DNA from: Psoroptes ovis
Taxonomy: Eukaryota; Arthropoda; Arachnida; Sarcoptiformes; Psoroptidae
Direction: 5' to 3'
Length of the DNA stretch: 64,000 nt
NCBI GenBank assembly: GCA_002943765.1
Contig: PQWQ01000004.1
Coordinates: forward strand, 2,976,001 to 3,040,000
Positions 36,745-44,920 of this stretch are shown one piece after another. A program made the position numbers and the translations under genes. The number at the start of each line of letters is the position of its first letter. Position 1 is the stretch's first letter. The notes under the pieces are model-generated. The model saw nothing but the letters and a program-made list of their open reading frames with translations. It searched no databases and was not told the origin of the DNA.

Positions 36745-36865
36745 TAATATTGACTCTCATCGCTTATGAAATTCATTTGCAGCCACACATTTTTATATTG
36801 CTTTCATGATGTTGTTTGTCTGCTTTTTTCAACAATCATGTCATCCTCAGTGGTAAATCAGCAAA
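36745..36865 (-). repeat. Dispersed repeat R1, partial inverted copy e
   Basis: Starts at the same ATATTGACTC boundary as the inverted copies at 42190 and 44150 and keeps CATTTGCAGCC and TTGTTTGTCTG, then stops matching after about 110 bp. Confidence 0.65.
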
Positions 36866-36925
36866 GATTTTAACAATGTGAAGAGTTAAAAAATAATAAA
36901 TCGGCCAATGTAAAATCAATTAGTG

Positions 36926-36970
36926 TGCCTGAAATTATCTCGAAAAAACATTTCGAGATAATTTCAGGCA
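36926..36970. repeat. Perfect 20-bp hairpin with 5-nt loop
   Basis: Left arm TGCCTGAAATTATCTCGAAA (36926-36945), loop AAACA, right arm its exact complement (36951-36970). It could be a MITE remnant or a small hairpin RNA. Confidence 0.8.
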
Positions 36971-37424
36971 AACATTTCCTAAAGATCGAAATAAACCGAC
37001 AAAGACAACAAGTTTGAAATAAAGCAAATCACATAAATAGCCAAAGATTAAAAAAACCAGCATTGGAAAATATTGATTTCAAAGTATTAGCCAAATGTTT
37101 ATAATTGAAGAAAATTATTGATCACAAGAAAAAACAAAGTATTCTAAAGTATAAAGTCAACAATTGTCAAAGATATTCCAAGTAATTGCAAGCTACATAT
37201 TGTTCGAAGAAGCAAAGAATTTTTAATGTTTCAAGCAAAGGAATGTTTTTGGACGTAATAAGCTATTATCGCCGGGGGAGAATTGTCGTTTGACGAGTAA
37301 AAGGTCACGTAAACAACCTTCAACCTCGGAAATAAGTTTAAGAGAAATATTGTAAAAGTTTATCTTATCATAATCAACGTATGCAAAATTATTTCTGAGT
37401 ATCAAAATAACCCTTTTATCATAT

Positions 37425-37642
37425 CTTTTGCTTATCATCAAAACAACACAAACAACATTGATCAAATAAACACATGAACACAATGTAATGCAAGATAATT
37501 CTCAAGAACACAAAAAACATACCACATACCTAAAAAAACCAAAAAACATATTTAGGTATGTGGTATGTTTGTTGCATTACGTTGTGTTCATGTGTTCAAA
37601 TTATCAATGTTGTTTGTGTCGCTTTGATGATAAACAAAAGTT
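37425..37642. repeat. Long fold-back inverted repeat (about 220 bp)
   Basis: The inner stem is perfect: 37515-37534 pairs with 37551-37570 (core CATACCACATACCTAAA). The arms continue outwards: AACACATGAACACAA.GTAATGCAA and ACAACATTGAT on the left pair with 37571-37642 on the right, interrupted by about 20 unpaired bases at 37494-37514. Open frames crossing it are not credible. Confidence 0.8.
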
Positions 37643-38033
37643 CGTAGGCCCTTGGTCACATTTCGAAGTCTAGTATGTAATGTTAATGCCTAAAGTTTGA
37701 TGACCAAGAAAGCCACGACGTAAGTTATGATTTTCCCTTAATTTTTGTATTATAATAATATTTTGTAATTTCAATATTTTTAATTAGAACAAATAAACCC
37801 ATTTCACCACCGCAACCTTTAAAGAGTCTAAGAGCCTTCATTTAAATAATTGTCGTAAAACATTCGTTTTATTTATTGCGATGATTCGAGTTTTGCGCGA
37901 CAATTTTATTACGAACATGTTAAGGCATTATATATAATTGGAAAATTATTATTATGTTATGATTCATAATTACTGATTAATGAATTGGGAATTTATCAGA
38001 AATGAATGAATTATGAATTGATAAATTAATGAG
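37643..38033. other. Intergenic sequence inside the cluster spacer
   Basis: AT-rich, with no coding region or clear repeat seen between the fold-back and the second piggyBac-like MITE. Confidence 0.4.
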
Positions 38034-38188
38034 TTAACCCTTAAAACTCGAGCGGTGAACATCACTCACCATAAGATGTGATGCAGCAACTCGATAGGCG
38101 CCACTCAGTCATCATTTTAGATGAGAGTGAAAAATTGTCGAGCTGCTGGCTCGCTTGGGCTGTAAGTGCCTCGAGTGCTAAGGGTTAA
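38034..38188 (+). mobile_element. piggyBac-like MITE, copy 2
   Basis: 155 bp including TTAA at each end. Left end CCCTTAAAACTCGAG, right end (reverse complement) CCCTTAGCACTCGAG. Internal sequence matches 52913-53067 in the same orientation and 30814-30969 inverted. Confidence 0.8.
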
Positions 38189-38660
38189 TAATGACAAAGA
38201 ATAAATAAGAATTAAGTTAACAATAAATGAATGAAATGATGATTGATGATAAATGAATAATACATGAGTTATAAATTGGTCATAATTTGTAATACACTTC
38301 AATATCATTCACGTTGTTTTATTTTGCAATTACAAACATATGATTCAGACAGATTCTTTATTCACTCAAGGATGATTTTTATTGTTACAATGATTCAATA
38401 AAATTTTTAGTCAAAATTATACTAATTAAATTCAATTTTAATTTTTTTAAATGATTGCATTCATAAGTTTTTAGCTAAAATTGTTCAAATCATTTATAGT
38501 ATATTTTATTTTGCCTAACATTTTAAGCATATTTGCGCTATATATTCATTGCCAACCTTTGACCGAAACAAATTTTATACGCATAAAAAATGTTTAAATA
38601 AAACATGACCTAAGCCTATAAAATTTAGGTTCGACCAGAACCTTTGTTATTTATTATTAT

Positions 38661-38742
38661 AATTTGGTTGTCCGAAAATTTCATTCCGCTTAATCAATAG
38701 AGTTGCTCATGAAAATCGACCAGAACTTTCCGGACAACCTGA
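38661..38742 (+). mobile_element. mariner-like MITE, copy 1
   Basis: Ends TTTGGTTGTCCGAAAA and TTTCCGGACAACC are inverted-repeat related. The interior (TTCATTCCGCTTAATCAAT, then GAGTTGCTCATGAAAATCG) matches the copy at 40583-40662. The termini resemble mariner inverted repeats. TA flanks are less clear here. Confidence 0.65.
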
Positions 38743-39295
38743 TGTAATTGTTTTGATGTGGTCATACTTATTGTCATTCTGATAATTTTAGTATCAATCA
38801 AATGCTCAATTAATCAATCGTTTCGTTTTATTTCCATGAATTTTTTTCCAGTCAACAATTTTTGAATTTCGATTTATATTTTCAGACAGATTGAATTATA
38901 TTAATGTGGATTAATATAATTTTTTTTTCAAAATTTATTCACTCTCAACCAATCATACCAAACCCATAACAAAATTGAATACGCTTATACCAGCTATGAT
39001 ATCTAGAGAAAACTTCTGGTTATGAACCAAAGGCCCTAAAATTTTATAGATTATGACCATGACGAAATGACGAAACATTTCCCTCTCTTTTCTGCTCGAA
39101 AAATGTGCAAATGAAATTCACTTTGATCTTTGAATGGTGTGTTTATAAAAAACCGAATGCCACTGAAATGGAAGAACCTAGTAGAAAAAATGATTGTATG
39201 ATTATATATAATTTATATTCAATCACATTTTATGAATAAAGCGATTGTGTATGAATGTATTGCTCATGTGATGATACAAGTTTTATAATGTTACC

Positions 39296-39672
39296 TGTTC
39301 AAGTACTGTATTTGAGAAAATACAAGAGATACAGAAATAAAATTACAGGTATGAACAATCGTTTTGATTTTTTTATTTGCAAAGGTTGGCTTACAAGTAG
39401 TTTTTACAATGTATTTGCAAAACATAGCATTGAATAGTATTTGATTTTTATTGAAAAAAATGCACAAAATAATGAATAAGCACAAATGTATGCATTTGAG
39501 TTTGAATAATGATAAACAACACGCAAAAAGGATGAAATTTTTGTTGAAAGCACAGACAAACAACATTATGAGAGCAATATGCAAATTAGAGGCTGCAAAT
39601 TTATTTATTTTTATATTTCATATGCATATTCAATTAATTCATGACTATTTAATTGTAAGATTAATTTTGTAA
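39296..39672 (+). repeat. Dispersed repeat R1, copy b
   Basis: Longest direct copy. It is the reverse complement of 42190-42565 over most of its length and the direct counterpart of 34435-34735. It precedes pseudogene B3 just as R1a precedes B2. Confidence 0.8.
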
Positions 39673-39690
39673 CACGTAACATCTGACATG

Positions 39691-40458
39691 TAATTATATT
39701 TCAAAATTATAAAACTTTGAGGTGAAAAAAAAATTTAATGGAAAATCCGTAAGATGGAGCGCTCGATGGAAAAAAATTGTAAATAAAAAAAATTATAAAC
39801 AATAGTAATCATATGTTTTATAACTCTATTATAACTTTGTTTATGTTTACAATATCACAGTAATAATAATTCTAATAATTGAATAAATCAATCACATTTA
39901 ACAACATTAATTTTTCAAAATAAATAACGAATATGGATCAAGAAAATTTTTCATCTATTGGAAATTTATTTTGGTTTTGTTTCTCAATTTTCAGCCGCCT
40001 TATGTGTTTGATGTATCAAGCGAACTCAATTGTCGCGGGTATCTGAGCAGGAAGAGATCAAGCACCTTATTCGCTTATTTGCAACATATACATTGAAATG
40101 GGGATTCTACAATTTAGAATTACAACTTTGCGACAAGAGATCGCTCAATATGGACAAGTTGGCGAGAACGTATTTGAAGATATCATGCGATCGATTGATT
40201 TTGGTTTTGGACAACTTCATCTAACACTCAGAGCAATCAGTCGTTCTTATGGCTTACAATTATTCATGAATGAGTAATTTTTCTCATTTCAAATTAAAAC
40301 AACTACATTCTTTTAATGATTCTCTTGATTTTTGATTTAAAAAAATTTTGTTTCCATTAAATTTTTGAATAATTCCACATTTCTTTTAATAAAAATAAAA
40401 TATGTTTGATAAAGTCTAATATTCATTTATCGATTCATTTATTTTTACAATTATCATT
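39691..40458 (+). repeat. Segmental duplication unit 2 (pseudogene B3)
   Basis: Matches 34850-35624 across the promoter, the B gene and its 3' flank with small differences. Confidence 0.85.
39933..40277 (+). pseudogene. Family B pseudogene B3 (one nonsense codon)
   Basis: Aligned to B2 with a single extra in-frame codon and intact start and stop. Codon 38 is TGA (40044-40046) where B2 has CGA. Downstream of it the frame stays open and similar to B2 to the shared final stop. Only this one disabling change is visible, so inactivation looks recent. A short overlapping open frame at 40030-40224 is in another frame and is an artefact of the duplication. Confidence 0.8.
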
Positions 40459-40582
40459 GGTCTCGATTGATTTCGATTTGCAGAGTCGATTTGCGATAAA
40501 AATAAACCTCAGTGCCTAATACAATATAATTTGATTCGTTTCAAAAATACCAATGAAAATTGGTCTCTGAAGCTTGAATCTA

Positions 40583-40662
40583 TTAGGCTGCTCTAAAAGT
40601 TCATTCCGCTTAATCAATGGAGTTGCTTATGAAAATCGGCCAGAACTTTCCGTACAGCCTAA
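40583..40662 (+). mobile_element. mariner-like MITE, copy 2
   Basis: 80 bp flanked by TA on both sides. Left end TTAGGCTGCTCTAAAAGTTC; right end, reverse complement, TTAGGCTGTACGGAAAGTTC. TA target sites and TTAGG-type ends fit Tc1/mariner-derived MITEs. Confidence 0.75.
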
Positions 40663-40880
40663 TAAATTCTAATATTATTATTGCTAATCATTCATTCACC
40701 GGTGGCCCCCAAGGCGCATTGACAAAATCTCGTGAGGCCACCGATGACCCCCACGGCAGACAACGTGTTAATAATAACAATGAAACAATTTTCCAGTATC
40801 GACACAAGGTGACAGCATGTGGTCATCAAAATGCGCTATTTCTGAAGCGGTACATAGGGGACTTTGCGTTTAGCTAAGTT
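40663..40880. other. Short insert of less AT-rich unique sequence
   Basis: About 220 bp, visibly richer in G+C than its surroundings (for example GGTGGCCCCCAAGGCGC), between the MITE and the third promoter copy. The open frame 40617-40877 spans MITE and insert and is not supported as a gene. Origin unknown. Confidence 0.35.
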
Positions 40881-42200
40881 ATTTTTATTGTTAAAAATGT
40901 GGAATCATTTTATAAAAATTATTGTTAATTTAACAATATTTGATTCATGAGAAAATTGACATGTAATTATATTTCAAAATTATAAAACTTTGAGGTGAAA
41001 AAAAATTCAATGGAAAATCCGTAAGATGGAGCGCTCGATGGAAAAAAATTGTAAATAAAAAAAATTATAAACAATAGGAATCATATGTTTTATAACTCTA
41101 TTATAACTTTGTTCATGTTTACAATATCACAGTAATAATAATTCTAATAATTGAATAAATCAATCACATTCAACAACATTAATTTATCAAAATAAATAAA
41201 TAATTTATTTTTTCAATTCTTTTTTTTTATAAAAATCACTCAGACTTCAATTCAAGCAATTCAATTGAATTCAATCAATATCACAATAAATATCAGGTAT
41301 TTGTCTATTGTTAAATTCTTTCTAACATTCTTAATTATCATCATTGAAATTTGAATATCTAACAAGTATTAAATTGATTAATTATTTTTTCTTCAAATTT
41401 GTTTCAAACCAATCAGACAAATCAGAATCACGTGAATCATATCATATCATTAGAATCAATAAAGGTTTGAATAAAGGTATTTAATAATTTTCAATTTTTT
41501 TTCTCTTAATTTTTTCTCTTTTTTTCCTTTTGAAAATCAATCGAATCAATATTTCATGCATTGAATCTCAGTACATTGATAATATTCCTGAGAAAAATTT
41601 ATTATGGCCATAGATCCATATGTAGATGAAAAAGTCCTTAGATTACGTAGAATATTACTTGAATTAAATTTGCTCTCAGAGCGTATAATAAATCTGTGGG
41701 AGGATTTAAAAGCACGTGATTATGTAGGCCATTATATATTGTCGTTAATTATGGCAAGAATCGAGAACATAAGTATTGAAGAAACAAATCTTTCAAGACA
41801 AACAGAAGAAGCTTATGCGTATTTCGGCAAAATCACCGATATCCCCGGCGATTTGTATAATCAGATTTCGATGGAACACGAAATAATTACCGAAAATATA
41901 AGAAATGTTCATCAATTAATTGATAATTTTGTAAACCAATTAAATAGACAACATGGTTAAATCATGTGAACGAAAAAACAAACAATGTGAATCAATGAAA
42001 TTGTATAAATGTACATTTTGACAGATTATTATCAACAATGTATGGTAGATTCATTTTCATTTCTGTGTAATTTTTATTTATCATTAATTTGTATCAATAA
42101 TTCTCCATTGGCTTAATTTTCAATATGCCATATCATTTGAATAAAATTTTCATCGTTTATTAATTATTTTTCATATTAGCTTCAATTTAATATTGACTCC
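40878..42200 (+). repeat. Segmental duplication unit 3 (promoter of B fused to C2)
   Basis: 40878-41197 copies the B 5' flank. The B gene itself is missing, and at about 41200 the sequence jumps to the equivalent of 35762, continuing through C2. Read against unit 1 this is a deletion of about 680 bp. Confidence 0.85.
41604..41960 (+). CDS. Small helical protein, family C, copy C2 (118 aa)
   Basis: Intact near-identical duplicate of C1, product unrecognised. By eye the two coding sequences differ at about ten bases: roughly three synonymous and seven non-synonymous, with four amino-acid changes clustered at residues 54-61 (INSISSEEI versus IENISIEET) plus N6Y and H73Y. 5' and 3' flanks are also nearly identical. 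It is followed by an inverted R1 copy, as C1 is. Function unknown. Confidence 0.65.
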   Translation: MAIDPYVDEKVLRLRRILLELNLLSERIINLWEDLKARDYVGHYILSLIMARIENISIEETNLSRQTEEAYAYFGKITDIPGDLYNQISMEHEIITENIRNVHQLIDNFVNQLNRQHG

Positions 42201-42565
42201 CATTTGCATATGAAATATAAAAATAAATAAATTTGCAGCCTCTAATTTGCATATTGCTTTCATGATTTTGTTTGTCTGTGCTTTCAACAAAAAATGTCAA
42301 CCTTTTTGCGTGTTGTTTATCATTATATATTCAAACTCAAATGCATACATTTGTGCTTTTTCATTATTTTGTGCATTTGTTTTTTTAATGAAAATCAAAT
42401 ACTATTCAATGCTTTATGTTTGGCAAATACATTGTGACAACTACTTAAAAGCCAACCTTTGCAAATAAATATAAAAATGATTGTCATTCTCGTTTTTGAT
42501 TTTGATTGTTCATACCTTTTATTTTATTTGAATCTTCCTGTATTTTTTGAAATACAGAGTACTTG
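42190..42565 (-). repeat. Dispersed repeat R1, inverted copy c
   Basis: Reverse complement of R1b. The ORFs predicted at 42247-42710 are translations of this repeat and are not credible genes. It ends beside a palindrome at 42566-42601. Confidence 0.8.
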
Positions 42566-42601
42566 CACAGGTAATAATACAAGTCATATTACCTGTGCAA
42601 T
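42566..42601. repeat. Palindrome with 11-bp arms
   Basis: GCACAGGTAAT ... ATTACCTGTGC around a spacer of about 13 bp at the end of R1c. Similar TTACCTGTTCAAG sequence marks the edge of R1b. Confidence 0.7.
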
Positions 42602-43402
42602 ACACACACTCATTGTCAAATGCTTTACTCTTGAAATGACATGCATTTTATTGTTTTTGTTTGATTTGCAAATGAAAACTCTTCAAAGCGAGATTATTTT
42701 TGATATTTAATCAAAATTATCCGCAAAGATAAAAATTAGACAAAATGGACTAATGATATGCGATTGAATTTATCGTTCGATTCTAGCACTGGAGATTCTT
42801 AGGAATATTTTTCCCACTAAACCCATCAATAAAAATAAATATAAGTCCATGTTAGGTATCACATTCACAAAAAAATGTTCTGGTTGAGAGCTTAATTTAC
42901 ATTAATTTTTACAGGCTAGAGCCATGGCAAAATATTCCTTGTAACATTATCATTAATCCATTAATGATAATTGTTCAATATTTTTCTCGATCTTCTCACT
43001 ATTTTCATTCGGCTCAATTTTCAAAGAAAAATTCATTAAAGAAAATATATGAAATAATTAATAAATTGATCTGTCAATAATCACCTTTCAACAATGAAAA
43101 TATTGATTCATTTTATTATTTGAATCAACATAAAAAAACAAAAAAATATTTAAAAATAATGTAAGAATATTTCAAACTATATGAATGGGAACCATTCATA
43201 TTTATTCATTCAATAGTGCAGGGCTACATCAACAAATCCCTTGTGTTTCGTATTCATAATACAATCACATGTTTATAAATTGTTTACATTTTTTTATTAT
43301 TATTTTCACATTTTTATAAATTTTTAAATTGTGAAAATTTTTTATTTTTAATTGAAATTAATTTTTATTTAAATTTATTCCGAAAAAAAATCAATTAAAA
43401 TA
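42602..43402. other. Intergenic sequence upstream of A3
   Basis: AT-rich. The last part (about 43190-43300) matches the 5' flank of A2, so it probably carries the family A promoter. No coding region seen. Confidence 0.45.
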
Positions 43403-43804
43403 ATGGTTGTTTTATCCGAAGTGATCAGAGAAATCGGTGTGGAAATCGACCAATTTGAATGTAGAGCAGAAGGGATCAGAGAAATACTTGATGACATAGA
43501 GTACGACTCGACTGAAGTTAAAATTTATGAAAACGAAATCCTAGTAATATTTTTGAATATTAAAATATTGACAATAAAATATTACGATAATAAAAGTATT
43601 AGTGCACCATTTAATCATCCAGATTTGCGAAATATCGTCGCTGAAGTTGGAGAAAAAATATTGCCTGCCAATTTATTGTTGGACGATCTGGTACATCACG
43701 AAAAATTTGAAAGTGAAGAGTTTCGTCGATTTCGTGATCAATATTTGACATATTTCATGACTATGAATTTTTTGAATGTATTAAATCAAATATATGGAGA
43801 TTAG
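43403..43804 (+). CDS. Small helical protein, family A, copy A3 (133 aa)
   Basis: Single exon, product unrecognised. Begins MVVLSEVIREIGVEIDQF, very like A1 (MVVLSVEIRQIGAKIDEI). It keeps the block ILTIKYYDNKSI...LRNIVAEVGEKILPANLLLDDL and the segment ESEEFRRFRDQYL, and ends NFLNVLNQIYGD (A1 ends NFLNRIFGDSN). No signal peptide. Its 5' flank matches A2 and its 3' flank matches A1, so flanking control sequences are shared across the family. Function unknown. Confidence 0.65.
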   Translation: MVVLSEVIREIGVEIDQFECRAEGIREILDDIEYDSTEVKIYENEILVIFLNIKILTIKYYDNKSISAPFNHPDLRNIVAEVGEKILPANLLLDDLVHHEKFESEEFRRFRDQYLTYFMTMNFLNVLNQIYGD

Positions 43805-44149
43805 TTCGAATGTTGACACAACAAACAATGATAACATGAACAATATTGTCATAATGAATTGAAAAATTGTACAACGATTGTCATGCAATTAATCATAAAC
43901 ATTTACATAAAACGAATACACACATGAACATCGATTAATATATTTTGTTTTCACTTTTAATTTTTTTTTTTTTTTGAATTTTCATTTATATCAATCATCT
44001 AAATTTCATACTTATAATCATGTAACACCATAAACACAAATTTACATTTTTTTACCAGTTGTCACACAATACATATAATCTATGATTTGTTTTTTTATAT
44101 AATGTCAATTTAATAATTTATATTTTCAATTAATTTTCAATGCTGTATA

Positions 44150-44400
44150 TTGTTTGATATATTGACTCCAATTCGCATTTGAAATAAAAATAAAATTCAT
44201 TTGCAGCCATACATTTGTATATTGCTATAATGATGTTGTTTGTCTGTATTTTCAACAAACATATCATTCTCTTTGCGTGATGTTTATCATGTTTGATAAA
44301 TACAAATGCATACATTTGTACTTGTTCATTATTTTGATCATTTTTTTTTGAATGAAAATACTATTCAATGCTTTATGTTTGGCAAATGCATTTTACTATT
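44150..44400 (-). repeat. Dispersed repeat R1, inverted copy d
   Basis: Matches R1c from the ATATTGACTCC boundary through CATTTGCAGCC, ACAAATGCATACATTTGT and CAATGCTTTATGTTTGGCAAATGC, with a short internal deletion. Confidence 0.75.
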
Positions 44401-44920
44401 CATTCATTCATTTGCCATGAGCCATCATTGATCATCCTCTTTGCTTAAAACATGGTTGTATGACTATGCAGTTTGTTTGCAGATGTTTATATATATTTTT
44501 CAATTGATGCTAAAATCAAACATAGCAAAAATACGCCTCATAATATGCTATCGACTAGCTTGACAGCATTCTAAATCACATTTGTTCAGCCTTGGTGGCA
44601 AAAATAAAATAAAAATTGAAAAACTGCGTGCTTGTTTTACTAATATAACGTGTTTTCGTTTGAACACGAGTTGTATGTGTTTGACAGCCACATTTTCAAT
44701 CATATATCAGTCATCATATATCAAACAAATGCACAGTTGAAAGCAAAGTTTCAAAATAAAACCGAAAAAATTTTATTCATATTCAATCATTTGATTGTTA
44801 ATCGATGATTTGTATCAAATTAATTCAACGAATAATTATTTAAAAAAAAATTTGAATCAAAATTATCGAACAAACAAATAAACTAACAAAAAAATTCAAA
44901 AATAAAAGAATCAGAAGAGA
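44401..44920. other. Intergenic, 3' side of the Tec kinase gene
   Basis: AT-rich sequence including the probable 3' UTR of the kinase gene on the minus strand. No other feature seen. Confidence 0.4.

Larger units (their letters stand above)
34768..36755 (+). repeat. Segmental duplication unit 1 (B2 + C1)
   Basis: 34768-35084 matches 40878-41197, and 35762-36755 matches 41208-42200, both nearly base for base. 34850-35624 matches 39691-40458. The unit is flanked on the left by R1a and on the right by a partial inverted R1 (36745-36865). Confidence 0.85.

Noticed and set aside
37223..37673. Two open frames around 37.2-37.7 kb
   Set aside because: They cross the long fold-back, so they are translations of an inverted repeat.
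38620..38640. GGTTCGACC-like sequence resembling a tRNA T-loop
   Set aside because: No acceptor stem, D-arm or anticodon arm can be formed around it.
40617..40877. 86-codon open frame
   Set aside because: Spans the mariner-like MITE and an insert; no start context or conservation, and it is absent from the other duplication unit.
42247..42710. Two open frames of 73 and 83 codons
   Set aside because: They fall largely in inverted repeat R1c and its edge; the corresponding frames in other copies are not kept.
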